A stretch of DNA of 40,313 bases from Bacillota bacterium (GCA_017543265.1 JAFYGI010000045.1:1-40313), one strand, 5' to 3'; positions 1 through 9,197 are shown, numbered from the stretch's first letter. A program made the numbers and translations. Notes: generated from the sequence alone by a model not told the origin.

Positions 1-100
1 GCGCAGCGTGTCCGCAGGACAAAAATTTTAGCGTTGAGCAGAATTTTGCGCAAGCAAAAACTGCGTAGCGTTTACAAAATTTTTAGCAAGCAGATTTTTA
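1..100. other. non-coding left edge with degenerate short repeats
   Basis: No open frame with a ribosome-binding site is visible. The stretch alternates AAAATTTT-like blocks with short GC-rich words (GCGCAGCG, GCGTAGCG, GCGCAAGC, AGCAAGCAG), which gives an imperfectly repetitive texture. It could be a decayed intergenic repeat or the remains of a mobile element. Function unknown. Confidence 0.3.
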
Positions 101-187
101 TCATTCCTCTGCATCAATGTCAAACGAAAATGGATTGTCTGGGTTTTGTATGTCTTTGATTATCCGGTTTTGAGAGTATAAGCTCAT
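101..187 (-). CDS. possible 28-residue ORF or C-terminal gene remnant
   Basis: An ATG at 187 opens a 28-codon frame ending in TGA at 101-103, with an acidic C-terminus (SFDIDAEE). The frame stays open for about 18 codons upstream of the ATG, to an in-frame TAA. It could therefore be a very short gene or the tail of a decayed longer one. There is no convincing Shine-Dalgarno sequence, only AGGA-poor AT-rich sequence. I do not recognise the peptide. It lies between the repetitive left edge and the GTTAAGTAACA repeats, so it may belong to a degraded mobile element. Confidence 0.2.
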   Translation of the reverse strand: MSLYSQNRIIKDIQNPDNPFSFDIDAEE

Positions 188-265
188 ATTCCTAATATTT
201 GTTGCTTTTTTTCTACACAATATCTTTTGATATTGTTTTTTTTATTTTGTCGTTTTTTATGCTGT

Positions 266-306
266 GTTAAGTAACAAATATGCGGCAAAGTGTCCGTTAA
301 GTAACA
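266..306. repeat. direct repeat GTTAAGTAACA x2, 30-bp period
   Basis: GTTAAGTAACA occurs at 266-276 and again at 296-306. Read on the minus strand the outer copy begins TGTTACTTAAC, resembling the multiple terminal repeats that start with TGT in IS21-type elements. No istA or istB is seen, so this is at most a solo or truncated end. Confidence 0.4.
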
Positions 307-326
307 CATTGTGATATATTTGACCA

Positions 327-355
327 TTGAAAAAACCTTCCGTAAATGTTAAAAT
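327..355 (+). promoter_or_regulatory. sigma-A type promoter of efflux operon
   Basis: TTGAAA (327-332) and TAAAAT (350-355) with exactly 17 nt between them. They lie 48 nt upstream of the adaptor start codon. Confidence 0.6.
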
Positions 356-403
356 ATAACCATAATAACAAAGATGCAATATATTGTAAAGAGGTAGATA
401 GAT

Positions 404-1783
404 ATGAAAAGAAAAGTCTGCATAATATTTGCTGTGCTTATGGCGCTGTCGTGTGCGGGCTGCGGCGACAAGGGCGACATGGAGGCAAGCAGTGCTAAAA
501 TTGTAAAAATTCAGCCCGTGGATATTAAAAGTGTTGATGACGGCCTTGAATACATAGGCTTTGTAAAAGCAAAGGAAACAAAGAACTATTCTTTTCTTAT
601 GGCGGGCAAGATCGCAAAAATAAATGTAAAAAAGGGCGACCGTTTTAAAAAGGGCGATGTACTTGCAAGCCTTGATACGACCGCGCTGGAGTTTTCTGCG
701 GGCGTGGGCTCAAATACCACGGAGCAGGCTCAGGCAGGGTTGGAAAAGACGATAAGCACATATAACACAAATATAAAAAGTGCGCAAAACAGTATAGATA
801 CGCTCGATACCTCTATAGATGCGGCCAAGACGGGTATTGCGGCTATGGAGAACGCGCTTGTTGCCGCACAGCAGAATATAGATGCGGGACAGAATGCACT
901 CGACACCCTGTATTCCAAGCTGGAGGGCACACGTAAGCTGCATGAGGCGGGGCTTGTGACCGACAAGGATATGGAGGCGCTGGAGGCGCAGTATGTATCG
1001 CAGCAGGCAAACCTTGAGCAGGCGCGTGCTACCTACAGGGGCACCGAGGCGGAGCTTAAAGGCAAGCGTGCGGAGCTTCAGGGGCTTAACGACAAACGCA
1101 AAACAGCGGTGGAGACCCTTGAAAACCTTAAAAGATCCAAACAAGAGGATATACGAAGCATAAAATCGCAGATAAGCAGTGCGCAGATAGGCGAAAGCGT
1201 AACGCAAAAGAATATAAACGATGCCGTTATAACCGCCGAGAACGACGGCTATGTAATGGAACTGCCCTTTAAGGAGGGTGAGGTCACAAGCGCGGGCTAT
1301 CCCGTAGTTGTGGCCAAGAGTATGTCAAGCGTGGTTTCTATCGGTGTTCCGAGCGATGAATACCGAAAGATCAAGGTGGGACAGAAGGCTGTGATAAATG
1401 ACGATATAGAGGGCGTAATATCGACTATAGCCCAGTATCCCGACGAAAACACGCGCACCTATCAGGTGGAGATAGATGTGGACTCGGAAAATGTCACAAT
1501 GGGCGAAACAGTCGGGGTAAAAATACCCACAGGCAGCAAGGAAGGCTGTTTTGTACCTATCCGTGCCGTGTTTGATCTGGGCGGTGTGGACTATGTTTAT
1601 GTTGTAAACGCAGACAGCAGGGTAGTGCGCAAGAGGGTCACTCTCGGAGAGATAAGCGGCGACGAGGTATGTGTCGAGATAGACGACCCCAAGGCGGTCA
1701 TAGTGACCGAGGGTATAAAAAGCCTGCGCGAGAACGACCTTGTAAGGACCGACGGTAAAGGGGTAGTGGCAGATGGACAATAA
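404..1783 (+). CDS. RND efflux periplasmic-adaptor (HlyD/MFP family) lipoprotein
   Basis: This is a membrane-fusion (adaptor) subunit that would work with the RND pump encoded next. The N-terminus is a lipoprotein signal: Lys/Arg residues, a hydrophobic run, then CAGC with Cys20 as the likely lipidated residue. A first half of a biotinyl-lipoyl domain follows (about residues 55-90, with GKIAKINVKKGD). A long helical hairpin spans about 100-270, with Gln/Ala-rich heptad-like helices. The second lipoyl half (NDGYVMELPFKEGE) and a beta-barrel/membrane-proximal region reach the C-terminus. The start is fixed by an AAAGAGGT site 7-14 nt upstream. The gene overlaps the pump gene by 11 bp, so the two should be translationally coupled. 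In a monoderm cell the adaptor would sit on the outer face of the membrane. No TolC-like channel is encoded nearby. Confidence 0.88.
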   Translation: MKRKVCIIFAVLMALSCAGCGDKGDMEASSAKIVKIQPVDIKSVDDGLEYIGFVKAKETKNYSFLMAGKIAKINVKKGDRFKKGDVLASLDTTALEFSAGVGSNTTEQAQAGLEKTISTYNTNIKSAQNSIDTLDTSIDAAKTGIAAMENALVAAQQNIDAGQNALDTLYSKLEGTRKLHEAGLVTDKDMEALEAQYVSQQANLEQARATYRGTEAELKGKRAELQGLNDKRKTAVETLENLKRSKQEDIRSIKSQISSAQIGESVTQKNINDAVITAENDGYVMELPFKEGEVTSAGYPVVVAKSMSSVVSIGVPSDEYRKIKVGQKAVINDDIEGVISTIAQYPDENTRTYQVEIDVDSENVTMGETVGVKIPTGSKEGCFVPIRAVFDLGGVDYVYVVNADSRVVRKRVTLGEISGDEVCVEIDDPKAVIVTEGIKSLRENDLVRTDGKGVVADGQ

Positions 1784-4700
1784 CAGCTTTATCGCGCGTG
1801 TTTTAAAAAGGCGTACACTTATAATAATAATGATGGTGCTTTGCTTTGTGGGCGGCGTAGTGTGCTATATAACGGTGCCCAAGCAGCATTTTCCAAAGGT
1901 TATCGTGCCTGTGGGCGTGGTAAAGGTCATCTATCCCGGCGCAAGTGCCGAGGAGATAGAACAGACCGTATGCGAAAAGGTAGAGCATACCGTTATGGAA
2001 ATGGACGGCTACGACAAGAGCGAGACCACCATAGTCGATAACGGTTTTGGCATAATGGTCGTTTTAAATATGGATCTTACCCAGCAGCAGGTTGACGACT
2101 CGTTTGACGACCTGCGCAAAAAGCTGGCGGCGCTCGACCTTCCGAGCGGTGTTACCAAGGTCACCGTGGACGACGATGTAATGGAGATATGCGAGGCCAT
2201 GTTTGCAATGACGGGCGAAAATATCTCAAATGACGAGCTGTCGCAGCGCTGTGACGAGATAGCCGACAAACTGCGTGATGTCGATGGTGTAAGAAAGGTC
2301 GCACTTTTCGGCGATCTTCATTCGCAGGTAAAGATCACCGTGGATGCCGACAAGCTTAACAATCAGCCCGTTTCCATGGCTGAGATAGCGGCAGTTATCC
2401 AAAACCAGAACATTTCCATACCCACGGGCAGTATAAAGGTTGACGGCGACGAGATAGACGTAACTACAAGCTGCCGTTTTGACAGCCTTAAGGATATAGA
2501 AAACCTTGTAATAAACATAACAAGCGACGGTGTTGTTACCACGCTGGGCGATATTGCCGATGTGCGCATGGAGCTGCCGGACGATGAAAAGTATTATATC
2601 TACAACAATCAGAATGCGACTGTCATAGGCGTATATTTCAAGGAGGGCCTTAATACCGTCGATGTCGGCAAAAGGGTCAATAAGGTGGTGCAGGAGTACA
2701 ATAAGACGCTGCCCGACAATATTTCGCTCAACCCCATTGCGCTTCAGGCCGAGGATGTTGAAAAGTCGGTAAATAACTTTGTTGTAAACCTTATTGAGTC
2801 CATTGTGCTGGTAATACTTGTCATAATGATAGGCATGAACTTCAGGAATGCCTTTGTGGTAAGCTTTGCGATACCGCTTGCGATATTTATAAACTTTATA
2901 GGCATGAGGGTGTTCGGCCTTGATATCCAGTTTGTATCCCTTGCGGCGCTTATTGTTGTGCTGGGTATGCTGGTGGATAATGCGATAGTTGTAAGCGATG
3001 CCGCGCAGAAAAACCTGGACAAGGGCATGGAGCGCAGGCAGGCGGTAATAGAGGGCGCACAAAGCGTTATCGTGCCCGTGTTTGTATCAATGCTTACGAC
3101 AATATCGGGCTTTTCGTCGCTGTTTACCCTGCCGGGCGCTTATCATCAGCTTGCCATAACATTCCCGAGCGTTATTGTTATTTCGCTTATAGCAAGCTTT
3201 TTGGTGTCGATTTTTGTTACACCGCTTATGAGTTTGTTTTTCCTGCGCAAGACACCCGAAAAGGATAAAAAGGAAAGCCTTTCGGTAAGGCTGTACAACA
3301 AGGCGTTCGGGTTTGCGTTTGCGCACAGGGCGGCTACGATAGCGGCAATGCTGCTGTTTTTTGTGGCGTGCGCACTTACGCTTTTAAAAATAGATTTTCA
3401 GGTAAAGCCAAAGGCGTTTAAAGACGTTGTCACAATAGAGGTGAACGGCGATACCGAAAATATGGAAAAGACCCGTAAAATGGTCGATGAGATACAGCTT
3501 ATACTGGACGAACAGCCCGAAACGGAGTATTATTTAAGCTGTATCGGCGGCGGTGTACCGCGCTATGATTACGCGATAATGCCCAAAAACGATTCAAAGG
3601 ATACGGGTGACATCTATGTCAAGGTGGATCTGTCCAAAAGCGACCGCTTCAAGCACACCTGCGATATGGTGGACTTTCTGCAAAGCGAGCTGACAAAGCG
3701 TGTCGGCGGCGGTATGATACTGGTTGACGAAATAGATATCTTCAAGCTGACCAGCAAAAATGTCGAGGTCAAGCTTAAGGGCAACGATTTGGAGGACCTT
3801 AACACGGCCGAGGCGGAGGTAAACAATATCCTGCTTGGCATGGAGGGTGCAAAGGGCATAAACAACAACGGCCAGCTTTCCACATACGACTATTTTGTGG
3901 ATGTGGACGACATGAAGATAAACACGATAGGCCTTTTCCGTGCAGAGGCGCAAAACGAGCTGAGCTATGCGCTTATGGGCAGGACGGTGTCGCTGTACAA
4001 AAGCGGCAGTCACGAATATCCGATAGTGCTTGACAGCAATATCGACAGCGAGACACAGCTTAAGGAATTTAAGGTAAAGGCATCCACAACAAAGGTAAAG
4101 CACCCCGTAAGGCAGTTTGCCGATGTATCGCTTAAAAAGCAGGTGTCCAAGATAACACACATCAACGGCGAGCGCGGCAGGACGGTGGGCTGCTACAACA
4201 GCAGCGCTGTCAGCAATATTTCCATGCAGGACAAATTGCAGGCAGAGCTTGAAAAAACACAGCTGCCCGACGGCGTTACCGTGGAATATACGGGCGAGCG
4301 CAAGGACTTTATGGAGCTTGCGGTGGATATATTAAAGGCCGCCGTAATATCCATGTTCCTTATACTCATTATACTGCTTATACAGTTCAGCTCCATTAAA
4401 AAGGTGCTGCTGGTATTTATTTCCATACCGTTCGGCGCAATGTCGGGTATAGCATTTTTGTATCTGACGGGACAAAAGCTTACCTTCTTTGCACTTATCG
4501 GTTCCATCAGCCTTTTGGGCTGCGTGCTTGCAAATGCGATAGTGCTGGTGGACTATATCGACAACGAGGTGGAAAACGGCATGAGCGTCAGGGAGGCTTG
4601 CATAAATGCGGGCGGACAGCGCTTCAGGCCTATACTTATGAGCACAATGACCACCGTGCTTGGCCTTACGCCGCTTGCGCTGTTTGGCGATGCACTGTTC

Positions 4701-4826
4701 GTGCCCATGGCCTCGCTGATGATAGCGGGTCTTTCCGTGGCAATGGTCATAAATCTGGTAATGGTGCCTATGATATACGATACCATTTACAATAAAAATA
4801 AAGATCGGGTCGATACACGGTCATAA
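1773..4826 (+). CDS. RND (AcrB/HAE-like) efflux transporter permease
   Basis: At 1017 residues this matches the usual length of AcrB-type RND pumps. The expected duplicated architecture is present: TM1 at about 13-33, a large extracytoplasmic porter domain, a TM2-6 block at about 335-490, a second large loop, and a TM8-12 block at about 850-1005. The TM4 proton-relay position reads GMLVDNAIVV, so the usual Asp-Asp pair is Asp-Asn, a variant also seen in other RND subfamilies. The equivalent TM10 stretch is LANAIVLVDY. The substrate cannot be read from sequence: drugs, peptides and lipids are all possible. RND pumps occur in Bacillota (SwrC of Bacillus is an example) although no outer membrane is expected. 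It ends just before a strong terminator. Confidence 0.88.
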   Translation: MDNNSFIARVLKRRTLIIIMMVLCFVGGVVCYITVPKQHFPKVIVPVGVVKVIYPGASAEEIEQTVCEKVEHTVMEMDGYDKSETTIVDNGFGIMVVLNMDLTQQQVDDSFDDLRKKLAALDLPSGVTKVTVDDDVMEICEAMFAMTGENISNDELSQRCDEIADKLRDVDGVRKVALFGDLHSQVKITVDADKLNNQPVSMAEIAAVIQNQNISIPTGSIKVDGDEIDVTTSCRFDSLKDIENLVINITSDGVVTTLGDIADVRMELPDDEKYYIYNNQNATVIGVYFKEGLNTVDVGKRVNKVVQEYNKTLPDNISLNPIALQAEDVEKSVNNFVVNLIESIVLVILVIMIGMNFRNAFVVSFAIPLAIFINFIGMRVFGLDIQFVSLAALIVVLGMLVDNAIVVSDAAQKNLDKGMERRQAVIEGAQSVIVPVFVSMLTTISGFSSLFTLPGAYHQLAITFPSVIVISLIASFLVSIFVTPLMSLFFLRKTPEKDKKESLSVRLYNKAFGFAFAHRAATIAAMLLFFVACALTLLKIDFQVKPKAFKDVVTIEVNGDTENMEKTRKMVDEIQLILDEQPETEYYLSCIGGGVPRYDYAIMPKNDSKDTGDIYVKVDLSKSDRFKHTCDMVDFLQSELTKRVGGGMILVDEIDIFKLTSKNVEVKLKGNDLEDLNTAEAEVNNILLGMEGAKGINNNGQLSTYDYFVDVDDMKINTIGLFRAEAQNELSYALMGRTVSLYKSGSHEYPIVLDSNIDSETQLKEFKVKASTTKVKHPVRQFADVSLKKQVSKITHINGERGRTVGCYNSSAVSNISMQDKLQAELEKTQLPDGVTVEYTGERKDFMELAVDILKAAVISMFLILIILLIQFSSIKKVLLVFISIPFGAMSGIAFLYLTGQKLTFFALIGSISLLGCVLANAIVLVDYIDNEVENGMSVREACINAGGQRFRPILMSTMTTVLGLTPLALFGDALFVPMASLMIAGLSVAMVINLVMVPMIYDTIYNKNKDRVDTRS

Positions 4827-4831
4827 CACGC

Positions 4832-4896
4832 AAACGCGCAAATTCTCTTCTTCAAGGCAAAACTGCTTTCGGGGAGAGGGTTTGCGCGTTTTTTTT
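4832..4896 (+). terminator. intrinsic terminator of RND operon
   Basis: AAACGCGCAAA (4832-4842) pairs perfectly with TTTGCGCGTTT (4881-4891) and runs into a T-tract to 4896. The loop is long and contains a secondary TTCTC/GAGAG pairing. Confidence 0.75.
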
Positions 4897-4944
4897 GCGA
4901 AACGGATCTATGGTGCCAAATCAAAACTCAAATCCTGTTAAACA

Positions 4945-4973
4945 TTGACAAACAGCACATAAAAGGGTATAAT
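4945..4973 (+). promoter_or_regulatory. consensus promoter of his operon
   Basis: A perfect TTGACA (4945-4950) and a perfect TATAAT (4968-4973) are separated by 17 nt. Only about 45 nt remain to the hisZG start, which is too short for a T-box or a his-leader attenuator, so no leader-based control is visible. Confidence 0.85.
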
Positions 4974-5023
4974 TACAATAGGATTTTATGTGAAAAAATG
5001 TATTTATATACAAGAGGTGCGAT

Positions 5024-6655
5024 ATGATGAATTACAGACTGCATACGCCCGAGGGAGTTAAGGATCAGCTTCCGCAGGAATTTGCATTTAAAAAGAAGAC
5101 AGAAAACAGTATACAGGCCGTTTTTGACAAATACGGCTATATGGCCATAGATACGCCTACCTTTGAGTTTGCGCAGGTGTACGAGGGCATGGGCGGCATA
5201 GAGAGCAAGCGCATACACAAGCTGCTTGACAGGGACGGCTCCATTCTCGGCCTGCGTCCCGATATTACGCCCGCGATCGCGCGTATTGCGTCTACGGCCT
5301 ATGACGAGAGCGAGGCACCCTTTAAGTTTTGCTATACGGGCAACTGCTTCAGATATAACGAAAACTATCAGGGCAAAATGCGTGAGTTTACCCAGGCAGG
5401 TGTTGAATACATAGGCGTAAACAGCGTGTATGCCGATACAGAGGTGCTGGAAACGGCGATAAATGCCCTGCTTGCGGCTGGACTTGATGATTTTCGCATT
5501 GATATAGGCGTTGTTACGTTTTTGCAGGGCATACTTGAAGAGGCGGGCATAAGTGCCGCAGACTGCGAAAGCATACGCGAAAGCATAATAGACAAAAACT
5601 ATGTACGGGTAAACGAGATCGTGAATGCGCTTGATATAAGGGAGGATGTAAAAACACTTCTTTGCGACCTGCCGCTTATGATAGGCGATATATCTATGCT
5701 TGAAAAACTCGGTGTTTCGGTCAAAAACCAAAAATCGCTTGCGGCGCTTTCACATCTGCACAAGATATATGATGCACTCGAGGCAAAGGGACTGGAAAAA
5801 TTTATATCGTTTGACTTTGGTGTTGTGGGTCAGATGGACTACTATACGGGTATCGTTTTCCGCGGCTATGCGCATGGCTCAGGCTTTTCGATAGTGGACG
5901 GCGGACGCTATGACAACATGGTCGGCACCTTCGGTACCGATCTGCCTGCTGTCGGCTGCTCCATAAATATAGACAACCTTATTTCTGCGGTCAAGGCGCA
6001 GTCGGGTGATGATAACGAAAAATATCTTACCTTTGCGCTGGCAAAGGGCAGATTGGCGGAAAAGGCAATGGGTCTGCTTGAAAAAATGGGCATTACCTGT
6101 GACGAGATGAAAGAGGACTCGCGCAAGCTGATTTTCACAAACGAAAAATTAAAGGTAAAGTTTTTCCTGGCAAAGGCTACGGATGTGCCTACTTATGTGG
6201 AGTCGGGCGCGGCGGATATAGGCTTTGTGGGCAAGGACACCCTGCTGGAGGAAAACCGCAATCTGTACGAGGTATATGATCTGGGCTTCGGCAAGTGCAG
6301 GTTTGCCGTGGCGGGCTTTATGCATGATTGGGAAAAATACAAACACAGCAATGACCTTCGTGTTGCGACCAAATATCCCAATGTCGCCAAGGAGCATTTT
6401 TATCACAAAAAGCACCAGACAATAGAGATAGTAAAGCTTAACGGCTCGGTGGAGCTGGCACCTATCGTGGGTCTGGCTCACGTTATTGTGGATATTGTGG
6501 AAACGGGCTCTACGCTTAAAGCCAACGGTCTGGAGGTATTGGAGGACGTTTGCCCCATCTCCGCAAGAATGGTCGTAAACCGTGTCAGCATGAAGCTTGA
6601 ACACAAGCGTATAGCACAGATCATACAGGGACTTAGGGAGTTGACAAAGCAATGA
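5024..6655 (+). CDS. hisZG: fused HisZ-HisG, ATP phosphoribosyltransferase regulatory + catalytic
   Basis: One 543-residue frame joins two proteins that are normally separate. Residues 1 to about 325 are HisZ, the histidyl-tRNA-synthetase-like regulatory subunit. It has a motif-2-like LRPDITPAIARIA, the CFRYNE segment and a motif-3-like GGRYDNMVG. From about residue 333 (KYLTFALAKGRL) to the end is the short-form HisG catalytic subunit, with its PRPP-binding ETGSTLKANGL near residue 500. It catalyses the first step of histidine synthesis, condensing ATP with PRPP; HisZ normally confers activity and histidine feedback on short HisG. The linker is short, with no stop or frameshift, so the fusion looks genuine. 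Two ATGs (5024, 5027) fit the AAGAGG ribosome site. The stop overlaps hisD (ATGA). Confidence 0.92.
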   Translation: MMNYRLHTPEGVKDQLPQEFAFKKKTENSIQAVFDKYGYMAIDTPTFEFAQVYEGMGGIESKRIHKLLDRDGSILGLRPDITPAIARIASTAYDESEAPFKFCYTGNCFRYNENYQGKMREFTQAGVEYIGVNSVYADTEVLETAINALLAAGLDDFRIDIGVVTFLQGILEEAGISAADCESIRESIIDKNYVRVNEIVNALDIREDVKTLLCDLPLMIGDISMLEKLGVSVKNQKSLAALSHLHKIYDALEAKGLEKFISFDFGVVGQMDYYTGIVFRGYAHGSGFSIVDGGRYDNMVGTFGTDLPAVGCSINIDNLISAVKAQSGDDNEKYLTFALAKGRLAEKAMGLLEKMGITCDEMKEDSRKLIFTNEKLKVKFFLAKATDVPTYVESGAADIGFVGKDTLLEENRNLYEVYDLGFGKCRFAVAGFMHDWEKYKHSNDLRVATKYPNVAKEHFYHKKHQTIEIVKLNGSVELAPIVGLAHVIVDIVETGSTLKANGLEVLEDVCPISARMVVNRVSMKLEHKRIAQIIQGLRELTKQ

Positions 6656-7941
6656 TAAAAATTATTGAATACAGCGATGCACAGGGCAAAAAACTTGTAG
6701 AGGATCTTTTGTCACGCTCGCAGCTTGAATACGGCAATGTACAGGAGACGGTAAACGGTATCCTTGCCGATATAAGAAAAAACGGCGATGCCGCACTTTT
6801 TGAATATACCAAAAAATTTGACAAGGCCGATATAAACGCCGAAAACCTTGTCGTTACCAAGGCCGAGATAAAAGAGGCCTATTCGCAGGTGGATAAGGAG
6901 CTTATCGAGGTGATCGAAAAGTCCGCCGCAAGGATAGCGGATTTTCACCAAAAGCAAAAAATAAACAGCTGGCTGGAGCCAAGCCCGAACGGCGAAATGC
7001 TGGGTCAGCTTATAAGACCGCTTGAACGTGTCGGTGTTTATGTGCCGGGCGGCAAGGCGGCTTATCCGTCAAGCGTGCTTATGAATATCGTACCCGCAAA
7101 GGTGGCGGGCGTAAACGAAATAGTAATGACTACACCCCCAAATGCCGAGGGAAAGGTAACACCCACCACGGTAGTTGCGGCTGATATAGCGGGTGTCGAT
7201 ACAATTTACAAGGCGGGAGGCGCACAGGCGATAGCGGCGCTGGCCTACGGTACGCAAAGCATAAAAAGGGTGGACAAGATAGTCGGCCCCGGCAATATTT
7301 TTGTTGCACTTGCAAAGCGCAGCGTTTACGGCTATGTTAATATAGACTCGGTTGCGGGCCCCAGCGAGATACTTATTCTTGCCGATGACAGCGCAAACCC
7401 CGTTTATGTGGCTGCCGACCTGCTTTCACAGGCCGAGCATGACGAGCTTGCATCAGCCGTGTTTATCACAACAAGCCCCGAACTTGCAAAAAAGGTTCAG
7501 GAAGAGGTCACAAAGCAGACCGCCGTTCTGGAAAGAAAAGCGATAATTGAAAAGTCGCTTGACAATTACGGTGCGATAATAGTTGCGGAAAATATGGATA
7601 TTGCCTGTGAGCTTTGCAATACAATAGCACCCGAGCATATGGAGGTATGTACGGCGGAGCCGTTTAATATGCTGCCCAAGATAAAAAATGCGGGCGCTGT
7701 TTTCCTGGGTCACTATACGCCCGAACCCCTGGGCGATTATATGGCGGGACCCAACCACGTTTTGCCAACGGGTGGCACGGCGCGTTTCTTCTCGCCGCTG
7801 TCGATTGACGACTATATCAAAAAATCAAGTATAATCTCGTTCTCGCAGTCTGCGCTTTCTGCGCTGGGCGAGGATGTAATAAAATTTGCCAATGCCGAGG
7901 GACTGACGGCACACGCAAATTCGGTCAGAGTAAGGCTGTAA
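6652..7941 (+). CDS. hisD: histidinol dehydrogenase
   Basis: This is the zinc-dependent, NAD-linked enzyme of the last two steps of histidine synthesis (histidinol to histidine). The 429-residue length is typical. Visible family signatures are the glycine-rich VYVPGGKAAYPSSV, the PGNIFVALAKR and AGPSEILILAD segments, the LLSQAEHDE zinc/active-site motif, APEHMEV with the catalytic His, and the C-terminal YMAGPNHVLPTGGTARF. The gene overlaps hisZG by four bases (ATGA), so translation is probably coupled. Confidence 0.96.
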   Translation: MIKIIEYSDAQGKKLVEDLLSRSQLEYGNVQETVNGILADIRKNGDAALFEYTKKFDKADINAENLVVTKAEIKEAYSQVDKELIEVIEKSAARIADFHQKQKINSWLEPSPNGEMLGQLIRPLERVGVYVPGGKAAYPSSVLMNIVPAKVAGVNEIVMTTPPNAEGKVTPTTVVAADIAGVDTIYKAGGAQAIAALAYGTQSIKRVDKIVGPGNIFVALAKRSVYGYVNIDSVAGPSEILILADDSANPVYVAADLLSQAEHDELASAVFITTSPELAKKVQEEVTKQTAVLERKAIIEKSLDNYGAIIVAENMDIACELCNTIAPEHMEVCTAEPFNMLPKIKNAGAVFLGHYTPEPLGDYMAGPNHVLPTGGTARFFSPLSIDDYIKKSSIISFSQSALSALGEDVIKFANAEGLTAHANSVRVRL

Positions 7942-7956
7942 GAAAGAGGTGTGTAT

Positions 7957-8544
7957 ATGAGAAACGCTGAAATAGAACGCAATACCTTTGAAACACAAAT
8001 AAGGATGAAGCTGAATATAGACGGCAGCGGCTACCATGATATTTTTACGGGCATAGGCTTTTTTGACCATATGCTTACGCATATATCAAAGCACGGCTTT
8101 ATCGACCTTACGGTCAATGCGGAGGGTGATCTGGATGTGGATTGTCATCATACCGTTGAGGATGTGGGCATAGTTTTGGGAAAATGCCTTGCGCAGGCAC
8201 TCGGCGATAAGGCGGGCATAAAACGCTACGGCCACGCAATAGTTCCTATGGACGAGGCACTTGTGCTTTGTGCCGTGGATTTTTCGGGCAGACCCCTGCT
8301 GGTTTTTGACGGCGAATTTACCGCCCCGACCCTCGGCAGCTTCGATACCGAAATGGTAGAGGAATTTTTCCGCGCCGTAAGCGATAACTGCGGCTTAAAC
8401 CTGCATATCAAGGTGCTTGCGGGTAAAAATAACCACCATATAGCCGAGGCGATGTTTAAGGCATTCGGACGTGCGGTGGATATGGCGACCACTATAGACG
8501 AAAGAATTGACGGTGTGCTTTCGACAAAGGGTATGCTTGAATGA
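7957..8544 (+). CDS. hisB: imidazoleglycerol-phosphate dehydratase
   Basis: This monofunctional HisB dehydrates imidazoleglycerol phosphate to imidazole-acetol phosphate using bound manganese. The two metal-binding His/Glu signatures are clear: DCHHTVEDVGI in the first half and KNNHHIAEAMFKAFGRA in the second. At 195 residues it is a standard stand-alone form without the phosphatase domain. An in-frame GTG six bases upstream (7951) would abut the AGAAAGAGGT ribosome site, so the ATG at 7957 is the better start. It lies 15 nt behind hisD in the same operon. Confidence 0.95.
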   Translation: MRNAEIERNTFETQIRMKLNIDGSGYHDIFTGIGFFDHMLTHISKHGFIDLTVNAEGDLDVDCHHTVEDVGIVLGKCLAQALGDKAGIKRYGHAIVPMDEALVLCAVDFSGRPLLVFDGEFTAPTLGSFDTEMVEEFFRAVSDNCGLNLHIKVLAGKNNHHIAEAMFKAFGRAVDMATTIDERIDGVLSTKGMLE

Positions 8545-8585
8545 TTTGGCAAAAAACAGGTTTTTCTATATAAGAGGAGCTTAAA

Positions 8586-9182
8586 ATGATAGCAATTATA
8601 GATTACGGAATGGGCAATCTGCGCTCGGTGCAGAAGGCCTTTGAATATCTTGGCTTTGAGGCCGTCGTAACGGACGATATATCCGTTATGGAGCAGGCCG
8701 ATAAGCTTGTTTTACCCGGTGTGGGGGCATTTGCGGATGCCATAGCCACTATAAGGGAAAAGGGCTTTGACAAGGTGATATACAGCGCAGTCAAGGCGGG
8801 AAAGCCGTTTTTGGGCATTTGCCTGGGTATGCAGCTGGTGTTTGACAAAAGCTATGAATACGGTGAGTATGACGGACTTGGGCTTATCCCGGGCAGGGTA
8901 GTGCTTTTGCCCGATAACGTAAAAAAGCCGCATATCGGCTGGAACGACCTAAATGTAAAAATGCGTTCCCCGCTGTTTGACGGCCTTGACGAAAAGCCCT
9001 ATGTTTATTTTGTACATTCGTACTATCTGGAGACCGATGCACCCGTTGTTTCGGCAACTACCTTCTACGGCAAGGAAATACAGGTGGCTGTGCAGAAGGA
9101 TAATATTTTTGCACTGCAGTTCCACCCCGAAAAAAGCGGCGATACGGGCTTGCAGATACTTAAAAATTTTGCGAAGCTTTAA
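8586..9182 (+). CDS. hisH: imidazole glycerol phosphate synthase glutaminase subunit
   Basis: HisH is a class I glutamine amidotransferase that feeds ammonia to HisF. The nucleophile Cys79 sits in LGICLGMQ, and the His180/Glu182 pair in FHPEKSG completes the triad. The N-terminal DYGMGNLRSV is diagnostic. It follows hisB after 41 nt with an AGAGGAG site. Its partner hisF, together with hisA, hisI and hisC, is absent from this window, so the pathway must be completed elsewhere in the genome. Confidence 0.95.
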   Translation: MIAIIDYGMGNLRSVQKAFEYLGFEAVVTDDISVMEQADKLVLPGVGAFADAIATIREKGFDKVIYSAVKAGKPFLGICLGMQLVFDKSYEYGEYDGLGLIPGRVVLLPDNVKKPHIGWNDLNVKMRSPLFDGLDEKPYVYFVHSYYLETDAPVVSATTFYGKEIQVAVQKDNIFALQFHPEKSGDTGLQILKNFAKL

Positions 9183-9197
9183 ACGGAAGGGAAAACA

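Noticed and set aside
2226..3062. long antisense ORFs over the RND, secreted-protein and spoIVA genes
   Set aside because: They mirror codon structure of well-supported genes and lack ribosome-binding sites and recognisable domains.
4974..5023. T-box or attenuator for the his operon
   Set aside because: Only about 45 nt separate the -10 box from the start codon and no hairpin pair is visible.
7951..7956. GTG start for hisB
   Set aside because: It abuts the ribosome-binding site; the ATG six bases later has normal spacing.
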